Assembly: GCA_020636955.1 (NCBI GenBank)
Contig: JACJWY010000011.1
Span: 27,729-91,728, forward strand
Origin: Thermoleophilales bacterium
GTDB lineage: Bacteria > Actinomycetota > Thermoleophilia > Solirubrobacterales > 70-9
Direction: 5' to 3'
DNA length: 64,000 nt
Part shown: positions 25,370-33,973 of the stretch, piece after piece
Numbering within the stretch: position 1 is the first letter of the stretch
Layout of the letters: each line of letters opens with the position of its first letter
Position numbers and translations under genes: made by a program
Notes under the pieces: model-generated
Database searches by the model: none
Seen by the model: the letters and a program-made list of their open reading frames with translations, nothing else
Told to the model about the DNA's origin: nothing

Positions 25370-26326
25370 TCAGACTTCGGCCGGGAGCTTGAGCTGGCGG
25401 ACCTCGACGCTGCCGAGCAGGCTTTCGGCCCGGCCCCGGTCGATCCGGCCCGCGCCAAGATGCTGCGTCGATTCCGCCCCACAGGCCACTCCATAGGCGA
25501 GACAGTCCTCGGGGCTGCCGCCGTCATAACGGGCGGCAATGTAGCCGGCCACGAAGGCATCGCCCGATCCGACCGTCGAGATCGGCTCCAGAGGCTCGAT
25601 CAGGACTTCCAGGATGCGTTGGCCCGGGCCTTCCCCGACGATCGCGACACAGCCCTCGGGCAGGGTGATCGCGGCCTCGGAGGGGCCCATGTCCACCAAT
25701 TCTGCAAGAACCCCGAACATCTCGGCCCTCGATTCAAACTCGTGGCCAACCAGCTCCTCGGCCTCGAGCTTGTTGGGGGTGATCATGTCCGGTCCGGCCC
25801 TCATTCCGGCCGACATCGCCTCGCCTTCCGAGTCGAGGAGGACCGGCAGGTCGGCACGCTTCATGGCTTCGACCAGCCGGGCATAAAACTCGACGTCGAT
25901 CCCCGGCGGGAGGCTTCCCGCCAGCACGCAGAGCTTCGCTCCGCCGGCGAGGTAGTCGAGCCTTTCGATGAAGGCATCGAGCTCCTCGGGACTGACCCTC
26001 GGACCGCGTTCGTTGACCTCGGTCTGCTCGCCGGTGGTCGGATCAACAAGAGCGAGGTTGAAACGGGTTTCTTCCGCGATCCGGATGAAATCGGTCAGCA
26101 GACCCTCCTCTCCGAGCTGCTTCAACACCCGATCCCCGTTGCCGCCTCCGACCAGTCCGGTCGCGATCACGGGGCGCCCGAGCAAACCCAGGGCCCGGGC
26201 GACGTTTATCCCCTTGCCGCCCGGAACGGTCCTGGTTTCAACCGAGCGATGCCGGTGACCGAGCCGCAGGTTGGGAACGGCAACGGTGCGATCGATCGCC
26301 GCGTTGAGGGTCACCGAGATGATCAT
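25370..26326 (-). CDS. PfkB-family hexose-phosphate kinase (1-phosphofructokinase type)
   Basis: A 318-residue PfkB/ribokinase-fold kinase. The first signature is TVPGGKGINVARALG and the second, with the catalytic base, is STVGSGDAFVAGYIA. NEATER-like segments and the start SVTLNAAIDRT are typical of the FruK/LacC (hexose kinase, 1-phosphofructokinase) branch. It may phosphorylate fructose-1-phosphate or tagatose-6-phosphate. No PTS genes are nearby to decide. Its start codon overlaps the stop of the carboxypeptidase gene by 4 bp. Confidence 0.85.
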   Translation of the reverse strand: MIISVTLNAAIDRTVAVPNLRLGHRHRSVETRTVPGGKGINVARALGLLGRPVIATGLVGGGNGDRVLKQLGEEGLLTDFIRIAEETRFNLALVDPTTGEQTEVNERGPRVSPEELDAFIERLDYLAGGAKLCVLAGSLPPGIDVEFYARLVEAMKRADLPVLLDSEGEAMSAGMRAGPDMITPNKLEAEELVGHEFESRAEMFGVLAELVDMGPSEAAITLPEGCVAIVGEGPGQRILEVLIEPLEPISTVGSGDAFVAGYIAARYDGGSPEDCLAYGVACGAESTQHLGAGRIDRGRAESLLGSVEVRQLKLPAEV

Positions 26327-27567
26327 TGTCTCTTCCTGAGCACTCTCTGAAGCCTCTTCCTCGCGTTCCTTTCCCGGCGCCTGCGAACCACAAGCAACAC
26401 GGCAAGTATGGCGAATAAGACAAGCGCGAGCAGCACCGCAATCCAGAGCGGGTTTCCCAGCATCCGGTCGATCAGCGACGGCTTTTCAATCGTGCGGGCG
26501 GCAAACAGGGGGACCTTCGCGAAGGGAATCCCGTTGAGGGTGACGGTCGCGGTCCCGACCTTCGCGCCAGCGAGGATCGGGCCTTCCACCTCGCCGGGGA
26601 GGTCAGTGACGACTTCGAGGCTCTCCCCCTTTCGCACTCCGATCCGGACCCGTCGCTTCGACCGGACCGGCAGATCCTCGTCTTCGTAGCGGACCGGCAC
26701 CAGCGCAACCGGCTTGTCGACCTTGACCGGGACCCGCTTTGTGTATTGGTCAAATCCCCAGTCGAGCAGGCGAACTGTCTCGTCGTTGCGGGCCTGCTCG
26801 GTCGGCGTCCCGATGACCGCGCCGATCAGCTCGGTCGCCTTGCGACGCCCGTCCGAGGCGAGGGTGTATCCGGTACCCAGGGTGTGACCGGTCTTGATCC
26901 CTCGGGCCCAGGCGTTGTCGCGCATGAAGCTGTCGGTCGTTTCTATGGTGAGCGGCGGTCGGTAGCTGGTCAGCCTGGCCTGACGGGATCCGGCGATCTT
27001 CCTGAAGCGCGGCATGTCCATCACGATCCGTCCGAGCTTCGCGAGGTCGGCCGCCGAGGTGTAGTGACTGGGACCGTCGAGGCCGACCGGGTTGTCGTAG
27101 TGGGTGTCGTTGAGACCAAGCCGGCGCGCGGTCCGGTTCATCAGCCTGACGAACCGTTTCTCGGTTCCGGAAACCGCCTTTGCCAGAGTCACCGCCGCAT
27201 CGTTTCCGCTCAGCAAAATCAAGCCATAAAGGAGGTCCCGGACCGAGACCCTTTGGCCGGGTTCCAGCCCCATCAGCGATTCGGCCGGGTCCGGGTCGTA
27301 CCTCCCGGCCACCACCTTCTGCCGGAACGGCAGGTTCCGGACCGCGAGGTAGGCAGTCATCATCTTGGTCGTCGAAGCCATGCCGAGATGCCGGTTTACG
27401 GCGTGACCGGCCAGCGGCTCGCCGGTGCGGGCGTCGATGACGATCCACGCCTTGGCATCCAGTTCCGGGCCGCGATCGGGTGCGGTTGCCGCGGTCGCCG
27501 GGGTGAGCTTCGCTCCCCACGCCAGGAGGAGCACGATCAGGAATGCGAGCCGGGCCCGACCCGTCAA
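26323..27567 (-). CDS. D-alanyl-D-alanine carboxypeptidase (peptidase S11)
   Basis: A 414-residue penicillin-binding protein. It has a signal peptide (about 1-25), then the S11 catalytic domain with STTK in GMASTTKMMTAYL, SGND in LLSGNDAAVTLA and KTG in GIKTGHTLGTGYTL. A PBP5-like C-terminal beta domain follows, and finally a transmembrane helix with a very basic tail (RRRRERNARK), giving a C-terminal membrane anchor. It trims the terminal D-Ala of peptidoglycan stem peptides. It is coupled to pfkB downstream (4-bp overlap) and to the LysM gene upstream (4-bp overlap). Confidence 0.93.
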   Translation of the reverse strand: MTGRARLAFLIVLLLAWGAKLTPATAATAPDRGPELDAKAWIVIDARTGEPLAGHAVNRHLGMASTTKMMTAYLAVRNLPFRQKVVAGRYDPDPAESLMGLEPGQRVSVRDLLYGLILLSGNDAAVTLAKAVSGTEKRFVRLMNRTARRLGLNDTHYDNPVGLDGPSHYTSAADLAKLGRIVMDMPRFRKIAGSRQARLTSYRPPLTIETTDSFMRDNAWARGIKTGHTLGTGYTLASDGRRKATELIGAVIGTPTEQARNDETVRLLDWGFDQYTKRVPVKVDKPVALVPVRYEDEDLPVRSKRRVRIGVRKGESLEVVTDLPGEVEGPILAGAKVGTATVTLNGIPFAKVPLFAARTIEKPSLIDRMLGNPLWIAVLLALVLFAILAVLLVVRRRRERNARKRLQRVLRKRQ

Positions 27568-27884
27568 CGCAACTTGAGTTCCTGACCCAGCTGGAGGGCC
27601 TGAGGATCGAGATCGGGGTTCAGCTTCTCGAGTTGCTGAATCGGCACCCCGGTCTTCTGCGAGATGTTGGTCAGGGTGTCTCCCTCCTGGACCTCGTAAG
27701 TCTTCGCGTTAGTCTTTGGCTTCTTCCTGGCCTGTTTCCTGACCTGATTGTTCGGCTTCGAGTTGCCGTCGTCGCTGCCTCCGGTGGCCGCCGAAATGGC
27801 GACAATCACGATCAGCACGGTGCCGATCAGGGCGATGAAGGCCAGAATCCTTGCGATCTGGGAGTTCTTCTTGGTTTCTTCCAT
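27564..27884 (-). CDS. membrane-anchored LysM-domain protein
   Basis: A 106-residue protein. It has a short cytoplasmic start, one transmembrane helix (about 13-33; ILAFIALIGTVLIVIVAIS), a Lys/Asn-rich linker and a C-terminal LysM domain (YEVQEGDTLTNISQKTGVPI...LQLGQELKL) that should bind peptidoglycan outside the membrane. ATG at 27884 is used; an ATG at 27914 would add ten residues. It overlaps the D,D-carboxypeptidase gene by 4 bp, so the two cell-wall proteins are made together. Confidence 0.85.
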   Translation of the reverse strand: MEETKKNSQIARILAFIALIGTVLIVIVAISAATGGSDDGNSKPNNQVRKQARKKPKTNAKTYEVQEGDTLTNISQKTGVPIQQLEKLNPDLDPQALQLGQELKLR

Positions 27885-27977
27885 TTGAGCAGTGAGGAGG
27901 CCCGGGCTAGCCAACCGAGGCCGGAAAGTTACCGCTACCGCCGACCGGACCGCAGGAACCCGCCGGTCCGGGCGAAT

Positions 27978-28859
27978 TCAACCGGAGATCGTCCAGACGG
28001 TGGAACGCAGCTCTTCGGCCGCGCCGGCCGGATCCTCCGCTCCGGCGATCGACCGCGAAGCGGCAATCATCGCGGCCGCCCTTCCGGGAGCGAAGGCAGC
28101 ACCAAGGTCTTCCGGCTTGCCGCCCTGGGCTCCCACACCGGGGATCAGAAAGATTGCGGACGGCATCAGTTCGCGCAGGCGGGCGATGTGCTCCGGGGCG
28201 GTCGCTCCAACCACTGCTCCCATTCCCGAAAGGCCGGTCTCCTGGCCGGCCAGCCGGTCGGCGAATCGGTCAACCGTGACGGCCAGCCGCTCGTGGACCG
28301 GCCCCTCCGGGGTCACCAGGTCTTCAACGTCGGCGGCGCCGGGATTGCTGGTCCGGACCAAAGCGAAAACTCCGGCCCCGGACGCTTCAGCCGCAGCGAC
28401 CATCGGCTCCAGGGCGTCTTCTCCGAGCAACGGATTAGCTGTGAAGGCGTCGGCTCCGAGACCATCCACGGTCCCGAAAGGTGACTCTGTGGTCCCGACC
28501 ATCGCCTGTCCGTAAGCCTTTGCGGTGACCGGCACGTCACCCCGCTTGCCGTCGGCGATGACCAGCAGGCCGGCCTGACGGGCTGCCTCGCAGACTTCGG
28601 CCAGCGCCTTCCAGCCGGGCCACCCAAGTCGCTCGAAGCAGGCCAACTGGGGCTTGACCGCTACGCAGGAAGGACCGGCAAGTTCAATTAACCGCCGGCA
28701 GTGGACCGCGACTGCCTCCGCCGCCGCTTCGGCGGGCGGCCGGCCGGCCCGATCGGTGATCAGGTCACCGAGCCCGGCCGGATCCGGATCCAGGCCGAGG
28801 CAGATCTGGCTGCGACGCTCTTCTACAAGCGCCGCAGCCCGATCAATGAAGAGGCTCAG
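27978..28859 (-). CDS. pyrF: orotidine 5'-phosphate decarboxylase (type 2)
   Basis: About 293 residues. The catalytic core VIADGKRGDVPVTAKAYG has the Lys/Asp array of OMP decarboxylase, and the type 2 phosphate-binding IPGVGAQGG follows. Standard start codons appear only at TTG 28646, which would remove essential sequence. The open frame continues upstream and encodes the conserved ICLGLDPDP and VAVKPQ segments, which every type 2 enzyme has. No ATG, GTG or TTG is available there. The likely start is CTG at 28859, overlapping the HU stop as CTGA, or ATT at 28847. It makes UMP from OMP. Confidence 0.85.
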   Translation of the reverse strand: MSLFIDRAAALVEERRSQICLGLDPDPAGLGDLITDRAGRPPAEAAAEAVAVHCRRLIELAGPSCVAVKPQLACFERLGWPGWKALAEVCEAARQAGLLVIADGKRGDVPVTAKAYGQAMVGTTESPFGTVDGLGADAFTANPLLGEDALEPMVAAAEASGAGVFALVRTSNPGAADVEDLVTPEGPVHERLAVTVDRFADRLAGQETGLSGMGAVVGATAPEHIARLRELMPSAIFLIPGVGAQGGKPEDLGAAFAPGRAAAMIAASRSIAGAEDPAGAAEELRSTVWTISG

Positions 28860-29134
28860 CCCTTGACCTGCTTCTTCAGGGCAGATCCGGCCGAGAAGCG
28901 CGGAACCTTGCCGCCGGCAATTGTGATGCGCTCACCGGTGCGGGGGTTCACGCCCTGGCGGGCGCTGCGCTCGGCGACGTGGAACTTGCCGAAGCCGGTG
29001 AAGTTGACCTCGCCACCCCCGGTCAGGGTGTCGGTGATCGCATCCAGAACGGCGTCGACAGCGTCGGCCGCGGCCTTCTTGCTCCCGATGCGCTCGTCAC
29101 CGGCGACCTTCTCAAGAAACTCTGCTTTGGTCAC
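28856..29134 (-). CDS. hup: HU-family DNA-binding protein
   Basis: A 92-residue histone-like protein. It begins (M)TKAEFLEKVAG, contains the GSKKAAADAVDAVLDAI helix and GEVNFTGFGKFHVAERSAR, and has the DNA-contacting arm GVNPRTGERITI. It lacks the long Lys-rich tail of mycobacterial HupB. I chose GTG at 29134 because GAGGAGG lies nine bases upstream; the longer frame to 29203 adds a sequence without homology. It dimerises and bends DNA in the nucleoid. It is translationally coupled to pyrF downstream. Confidence 0.95.
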   Translation of the reverse strand: MTKAEFLEKVAGDERIGSKKAAADAVDAVLDAITDTLTGGGEVNFTGFGKFHVAERSARQGVNPRTGERITIAGGKVPRFSAGSALKKQVKG

Positions 29135-29231
29135 GTCAGTAATCCTCCTCGGTTTAGGGAATGGGGGAACCGTAACACCGCATTCGGACGCCGTTTCTGC
29201 CACTTCCGGCGACCGTGCCGCGCGACATGGG

Positions 29232-29435
29232 TCAGCCGAGTTCGATCAGGCGGCGCGCTGCCTCGGTGATCCGGTCCGCCTCGGGGGTGCCTTCCGGCAG
29301 ATCGGCCTCGGCTCCGCTCTGGAAGCGGATTCGCACGAATTCGCGCCGGTGGTGGCGGCGCCGGCGCATGAAGGCAGCAGCCTCTTCGGTGTAGGAACTG
29401 ACCTTGTCAAGCACCACCCGATGCGGTTTAAGCAT
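29232..29435 (-). CDS. small conserved-looking protein of unknown function
   Basis: A 67-residue basic protein. The middle is rich in Arg and His (FMRRRRHHRREFVRIRF) and the end is acidic and helical (EADRITEAARRLIELG). It begins MLKPHRVVLDKVSSYTEEAA. It overlaps the upstream roadblock-like gene by 8 bp, so the pair is probably co-translated. No family is recognised. Confidence 0.6.
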   Translation of the reverse strand: MLKPHRVVLDKVSSYTEEAAAFMRRRRHHRREFVRIRFQSGAEADLPEGTPEADRITEAARRLIELG

Positions 29436-29847
29436 CCCCGGGGCCCCCGTTTTCGGCTTCAGAAGCGGGTTCTACCTCTGCGGAGCGGACCGCATCCCTG
29501 AGCGCCATTCGCATGTCGTAGGAAGTGAGCGAAGCCAGCACAAAGCGACCGGTCACCGCGACGAGCGAAAGTCCTGACTCGCTGACCACGAACGCTTCAC
29601 CACCCTCAAGGGCGATGTGGGCAGAATCCAGCTTCCCTTCGCCCGACCCGGCCCCGAGGGCGCCGAGCAGGCCAGCCGCTTCGACGGACCAGGCCGGTGA
29701 TTTTGACGTGATCGCCACCGGTTCACGCTGCCGGTTGAAGATGCCCGCGGCCACCAGCTCGGGCTCCAGTTCGGCAAGATTTTCCAGCACCCTTTCGGCC
29801 GCCGAAACGAGGGCAATTTCGCCCGATCCGCCACTTTTGCCGGTCAC
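29428..29847 (-). CDS. roadblock/LC7-like domain protein
   Basis: About 139 residues from GTG 29847; an ATG at 29895 is an alternative but overlaps a divergent gene. The pattern is that of roadblock/LC7 proteins: a first helix LVSAAERVLENLAEL, a beta pair around AAGIFNRQREPVAI, a helix with EAAGLLGALGAG, then ALEGGEAFVVSESGLSLVAVTGRF and a final helix. Such proteins often regulate small Ras-like GTPases or filament systems. No GTPase gene is adjacent. The Glu/Ala-rich tail is variable. Assignment is by pattern only. Confidence 0.6.
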   Translation of the reverse strand: MTGKSGGSGEIALVSAAERVLENLAELEPELVAAGIFNRQREPVAITSKSPAWSVEAAGLLGALGAGSGEGKLDSAHIALEGGEAFVVSESGLSLVAVTGRFVLASLTSYDMRMALRDAVRSAEVEPASEAENGGPGDA

Positions 29848-29876
29848 ATCCGCCACGGTGTAGCAACATACCGGCC

Positions 29877-30053
29877 ATGTCCCTCGAGCAGGCATCCTGG
29901 ATAACCGCGGTCGCGGTCTGCGCCATCGCCACCGCGATCACCGCCGTTGCCGGATACGCCGGATATGCGGCCGTGATCGCGGCCGTCGGCGTCGCCGCTT
30001 CGGTGAACCTTCTGCCCCACCACACCGGACACCCGCCCGAAAACGGGGATTGA
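29877..30053 (+). CDS. 58-residue hydrophobic (membrane) protein
   Basis: A short frame from ATG 29877 to TGA 30051-30053. It begins MSLEQASWITAVAV and has two hydrophobic stretches separated by GYAGY (about 8-26 and 31-47), then a polar tail with HHTGHPPENGD. It is divergent from the roadblock-like gene. Codon use is normal for the window. No family is recognised and no strong ribosome-binding site is seen, so it is a candidate small membrane protein only. Confidence 0.4.
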   Translation: MSLEQASWITAVAVCAIATAITAVAGYAGYAAVIAAVGVAASVNLLPHHTGHPPENGD

Positions 30054-30112
30054 CCCTGCGGTTGGTCGACCGCTCGTGAGTCGCGACTGAACGGAGCAGG
30101 CCCGGGTCAGGG

Positions 30113-30694
30113 TCACGAATGCGCCTGGTCGGCCAGGTGCCGGGCCAGCAACCTGGCCGCCGCGCCACGATGGCTTATCGCGTTCTTGGCTTTCGGGCTG
30201 ATCTCGGCCATGGTCTTCCCGTCCTCCGGACCGGTGGCTTCCGGTACGAAGGCCGGGTCGTAGCCGAAACCCCCCTCGCCCCGTGGTTCCCCGATCAGCC
30301 TGCCTTCACATGTACCGCGGAAGAGATGCTCCCCGGAATCGTCGATCAGGGCGATCACGCAGACGTAGCGGGCCGTATCGGCCGAAGTGTCGCCCAGTTC
30401 AGCCAGCACCTTCGCGAGGTTTTCTCCATCGGTTGCCTTATCCCCCGCGTAACGGGCCGAAAGGACTCCCGGCCTTCCTCCGAGAGCGTCGACTTCGAGG
30501 CCCGAGTCGTCGGCGATGACCGCTTCGCCGGTCGCCTCACGGGCTGCCCTTGCCTTGATCAGGGCGTTTTCCTCGAAGGTGTCCCCGGTCTCCGGCGGGG
30601 ATTCCAAGTCGTCCGGCAGCCCCCGCAGGGTTACACCGGGGATGATCTCCTCGAGCTCGCGGATTTTGTGCTGGTTGCGGGTGGCGAGGATCAA
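30113..30694 (-). CDS. rdgB: XTP/dITP diphosphatase (non-canonical purine NTP pyrophosphatase)
   Basis: A 193-residue RdgB/HAM1 family protein. It starts ILATRNQHKIREL (substrate loop T/S-x-N-x2-K), then TFEENALIKARAA, ADDSGLEVDALGGRPGV, GGFGYDPAF and the C-terminal KNAISHRGAAARLL. It hydrolyses ITP, dITP and XTP to keep them out of DNA and RNA. The start is TTG 30694; TTG is in the family position, and two extra residues upstream are possible. It follows rph by 20 bp, the common rph-rdgB order of actinobacteria. Confidence 0.95.
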   Translation of the reverse strand: MILATRNQHKIRELEEIIPGVTLRGLPDDLESPPETGDTFEENALIKARAAREATGEAVIADDSGLEVDALGGRPGVLSARYAGDKATDGENLAKVLAELGDTSADTARYVCVIALIDDSGEHLFRGTCEGRLIGEPRGEGGFGYDPAFVPEATGPEDGKTMAEISPKAKNAISHRGAAARLLARHLADQAHS

Positions 30695-30714
30695 GTTCTT
30701 TCCGCCCGCTGTGC

Positions 30715-31452
30715 CTACTCGCCGACCGCGGCCATCTGGAATCCCCGCAGCCGGTCGATCCCGGCTTCTGCCAGGGCCAGCATTTCATCGAGGGAAGCAC
30801 GGGAAAGCGGTGTACGCTCCGCCGTCGCCTGGACTTCAACCAGGCCGCGATCCCCGGTCATCACCACGTTGGCATCCACCTCGGCCCGTGAATCCTCGGG
30901 ATAGTCGAGGTCGCAGAGCGGCTGGCCGTCAACCATGCCGACGCTGACCGCGGCGACCGAGGTGGTCAGCGGCATGCGTTCGAGCTCGCCGGCTTCCAGC
31001 AGGGAACCAAGCGCCAGTCTGAGGGCAACCCAGCCGCCGGTGATCGAGGCACAACGCGTTCCACCGTCGGCTTCGAGGACATCGCAATCCACGTAGACGC
31101 TGCGCTCGCCGAGGGCTTCGAAGTCGATGCCGACCCGCAGAGACCGACCGATCAGCCGCTGGATTTCAACCCCGCGACCGTCCTGCTTTCCCTTGCTGAT
31201 GTCGCGCTGCTTGCGATCGCCGGTGGATGCGGGCAACATCGCGTATTCGGAGGTCACCCAGCCGCGACCACGGCCTTCCATCCACTTGGGAACGCGCTCC
31301 TGGATCGAGGCGGTGCAGATGACCCTGGTGCCCCCACAGGAGATGAGTGCTGACCCGTCGGCGCTGCCGACGAAGCCGGGTTCGATCTTGACGGGACGGA
31401 GATCGGCGGCAGTCCGGCCACCGCTGCGGGAAACGGTTTCGCTCATTTGCAT
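30715..31452 (-). CDS. rph: ribonuclease PH
   Basis: A 245-residue phosphorolytic 3'-to-5' exoribonuclease that trims tRNA 3' ends. Family blocks are SGGRTAADLRPVKIEPGF, GTRVICTASI, GRGRGWVTSEYAMLPAST, RKQRDISKGKQDGRGVEIQRLIGRSLR split across residues 75-105, and DCDVLEADGGTRCASITG. The start at 31452 follows GGGAG with normal spacing; ATG at 31446 is an alternative. It is divergent from the gene at 31536 and co-directional with rdgB. Confidence 0.96.
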   Translation of the reverse strand: MQMSETVSRSGGRTAADLRPVKIEPGFVGSADGSALISCGGTRVICTASIQERVPKWMEGRGRGWVTSEYAMLPASTGDRKQRDISKGKQDGRGVEIQRLIGRSLRVGIDFEALGERSVYVDCDVLEADGGTRCASITGGWVALRLALGSLLEAGELERMPLTTSVAAVSVGMVDGQPLCDLDYPEDSRAEVDANVVMTGDRGLVEVQATAERTPLSRASLDEMLALAEAGIDRLRGFQMAAVGE

Positions 31453-31535
31453 TGAGTCTCCCAGACCGGCTACCGTCGCAGCAGGAATGTTCGGGCACGA
31501 CGCTGGCAGAGAAACCGACCGGGGCCTGGATCGTT

Positions 31536-32453
31536 ATGAAAACTGAACCGGAGGGCTGGGCCTGGCCGGATTTCGGAGAGCCCGAACTGATCGACCGGTT
31601 GCTCATGCCGCAGCCGGACTTCCACGACCTCTGGCTGAACATGATGAGCCAGATGCCGTCCCGTCCCTTTACCGCGGAAGTGTTCGAGAACGGGACCGGC
31701 TACCCGTGGCCGCGGCCGGATGGATCCTTCGTCCTCGCCGAAGGCGAGGGCCGGCTGCTGGCAGATCTGGAAACGGTGGAGCGGGCAGCCCTGATCGAAG
31801 AGTTCACCGGGAAAGACCGCGGCCGGACCCCGATGCTGGCGATCGGCTCGAATGCTTCCCCGGTCGGTCTCTGGCGAAAGTTCGGCCACTTCGATGATCC
31901 GGCCGACCGGACCCTGCTTGCGATCGCCGGGCGGATCCACGATTTCGACGTTGGCGCCACTGCTGAACTTGCCCTGTACGGGGCCCTGCCCGCGACGATC
32001 TTTCCCAGCCGCGGAACCCGGGCCAGCGCCATGGCCGTCTGGCTCACCGACACTCAGTTGACCCAGCTGGCCTGGGCTGAAATCCCCTACTGGATCGGAC
32101 GCCTCGACACCCGATTCGAGTTCGAGCCGGCCGTGGCCGACACGGGGCCCGGCGGATTTGATCACGCGCTCGTCTTCGTCAACCGCTTTGGCGCCTTCGG
32201 GCCTGACGGCCACCCGCTGGCGCTGGCGGCGATTCCGGCCGAAAATCGCACCGTACCGGCCCTGAGCCAGGTCCAGCTGCTCGAATTGACCGCGGAAATG
32301 ACATTCGGCCCGGGGATCAGCCCCGAGGAGCTGGTGCGCCGGGCCTTTGAGAATCCCGACCAGACCGGACCGAAGGTCACCGGGATCATGCGGTCGAATT
32401 CGATCCCCTTCGAATCCGACCGCTGGACCCCTTACCCGGGTCCGGGAACCTGA
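31536..32453 (+). CDS. protein of unknown function with GSN-containing motif
   Basis: A 305-residue soluble protein with no signal peptide or membrane helix. Notable blocks are MLAIGSNASPVGLWRKFG near residue 105, a tract ending LYGALPATIFPSRGTRASAMAVWL split over 145-175, and a C-terminal MRSNSIPFESDRWTP. The GSN-x-SP-x2-L-x2-KF stretch faintly resembles the nucleotide or substrate loop of gamma-glutamylcyclotransferase-like folds, but the match is weak. Start ATG 31536; an upstream in-frame codon at 31452 overlaps the rph start. Function is not assigned. Confidence 0.65.
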   Translation: MKTEPEGWAWPDFGEPELIDRLLMPQPDFHDLWLNMMSQMPSRPFTAEVFENGTGYPWPRPDGSFVLAEGEGRLLADLETVERAALIEEFTGKDRGRTPMLAIGSNASPVGLWRKFGHFDDPADRTLLAIAGRIHDFDVGATAELALYGALPATIFPSRGTRASAMAVWLTDTQLTQLAWAEIPYWIGRLDTRFEFEPAVADTGPGGFDHALVFVNRFGAFGPDGHPLALAAIPAENRTVPALSQVQLLELTAEMTFGPGISPEELVRRAFENPDQTGPKVTGIMRSNSIPFESDRWTPYPGPGT

Positions 32454-32520
32454 AGGGCCGGGATTCTGACCCCCTGACCCGGATGGCTGCTCCTGACCCG
32501 GATCCCTGACCGGACCCCAC

Positions 32521-32769
32521 CTAACGGAAGGCGATCTTGTCAACCGCCGACTGGATCTTGTCCACGATCAATTCGGCCAGCTCAGTGCCCTGTCGGCCAC
32601 TGAAACCCTTCATCGCCGCGACCATGCCGAGCATCAGCAGCGAGACGAGCAGGATCAGGCCGACGTATTCGACCGTGCCCTGACCCGACTTTTCGACCGC
32701 ACCACGGCGAATCAACTCACCCTTCGAAACCGCCAGAGCATGCGCGTTACCCATCGCTTTGTAGAACAT
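32521..32769 (-). CDS. Flp-type pilin-like protein
   Basis: An 82-residue protein. A hydrophilic leader of about 30 residues is followed by the Flp prepilin cleavage motif G/QGTVEY (Glu at +5, Tyr at +6), a hydrophobic helix VGLILLVSLLMLGMVAAM and a short amphipathic C-terminus. This is the class IVb (Tad) pilin layout. ATG 32769 is chosen because GGAGGAGG lies just upstream. No tad assembly genes are adjacent, so they would have to be elsewhere. It could also be a TadE-like pseudopilin. Confidence 0.72.
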   Translation of the reverse strand: MFYKAMGNAHALAVSKGELIRRGAVEKSGQGTVEYVGLILLVSLLMLGMVAAMKGFSGRQGTELAELIVDKIQSAVDKIAFR

Positions 32770-32947
32770 CACGTCCTCCTCCATCGAGTTTGTATTTCCT
32801 GTTCTGATCGTGCGCGAGAAGGAGTGACGAAACAAGACGAGAGCGCAACAATTCCCTGATTGGAAGCTCAAGCAAGTGCACGCGTGGCCTGCCTCCACCG
32901 GGACCGTCATTCATGAAGCTGGCGGGCGCTCGGGATAACCTGCCCGG

Positions 32948-33973
32948 ATGCGGGTTCTGGTCGTCATGAATTTCGGAGCCGATCCGGCGACTCCCCAGCG
33001 GGGAAGGTGGGTAATCGACCAGGTCGAAGCCCTTCGCGAGGGAGGCCTTGAGGTCGACCTCTTCAGTTTCCGTCCCGGCCGGGATCAATACCTGCCCGCG
33101 ACCAGGAAGATCCGCCGTATGATCCGCCAGACCAGCTACGACCTGGTGCACGCCCACTACGGTCTGGCCGGATGGTGTGCCCGGCTGGCCGGCGCCGCCC
33201 CCCTGGTCGTGACCTTCCACGGAACCGACGTCAGGCATCGGGTGGTCGGCCCGATCTCGCGGGCATTGACCAGAAGAATCGATCTGGTCGCCGGCGCCTC
33301 GAGGTCCCTTTTCGACGAGGAAGCCGGACGGCCCGGCCTGCCGCTCCGGGAAGGCAGGAGCGCTGTGCTTCCTTGCGGCGCCGATCTTTCGAGGTTCGGC
33401 CCGATCGAGCGCGGAAGAGCCCGAAGCGAACTTGGACTCGATCCCGAACTGCCATTTCTGCTCTTCCCGGCCGATCCCGCGAGACCCGAGAAGAGGTTTG
33501 ACCGGGCCAGCGAGGTCGCGGAACGGGCCGGGGTGAAGTTGGTCACAGGAGGTGGAATCGATCCGGAAGAGATGCCGCTCTGGATCAACTCGGCGAATGC
33601 CTTGATGGTGACTTCGGATTACGAGGGGTTCGGTCTGGCCTGTCTCGAAGCCCTGGCCTGCGACGTGCCGGTGCTTTCGACACCGGTCGGAATCGCGCCC
33701 CATGTCCTGGCCGGACTGGACCACTGCCTTTGCCGGGAATTCGATGCAGGTTCATGGTCCGATTTCGCCGCGGGTCTCTTCTCGGAACCGGATCCGCGCA
33801 CCGAGGGACGATCCCGGGCCGAAGCGCTTTCGGCCCGGCGCATGGCCGATCGGGTCGCACTGGCCTACCGCGATCTGCTCGCCAACAGGTCCGGAGGCAG
33901 TCCCTCGATTTCTGCAAATTCCGGGGGCGGGCGCGTTTCCGGCGGCCACTTAGGTAATGATGGGGTGAGCTGA
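32948..33973 (+). CDS. GT-B glycosyltransferase, family 4 type
   Basis: A 341-residue glycosyltransferase with two Rossmann domains. The N-terminal domain starts MRVLVVMNFG and includes DLVHAHYGLAGW and VVTFHGTDVR. The C-terminal domain carries the donor-binding E-x7-E motif in DYEGFGLACLEALACDVPVL. It probably transfers a sugar from a nucleotide donor to a cell-surface glycan or lipid. Acceptor unknown. The last 25 residues are Ser/Gly-rich and may be unstructured. Its stop overlaps the start of the next gene by one base. Confidence 0.9.
   Translation: MRVLVVMNFGADPATPQRGRWVIDQVEALREGGLEVDLFSFRPGRDQYLPATRKIRRMIRQTSYDLVHAHYGLAGWCARLAGAAPLVVTFHGTDVRHRVVGPISRALTRRIDLVAGASRSLFDEEAGRPGLPLREGRSAVLPCGADLSRFGPIERGRARSELGLDPELPFLLFPADPARPEKRFDRASEVAERAGVKLVTGGGIDPEEMPLWINSANALMVTSDYEGFGLACLEALACDVPVLSTPVGIAPHVLAGLDHCLCREFDAGSWSDFAAGLFSEPDPRTEGRSRAEALSARRMADRVALAYRDLLANRSGGSPSISANSGGGRVSGGHLGNDGVS

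Noticed and set aside
28646..28648. TTG as the true start of pyrF
   Set aside because: It would delete the conserved LDPDP and VKPQ segments, which are clearly encoded upstream in the same frame.
32460..32520. Repeated cctgacccggat after the gene at 31536 as a terminator or mobile end
   Set aside because: Two short copies only, without stem, T tract or flanking mobile gene.
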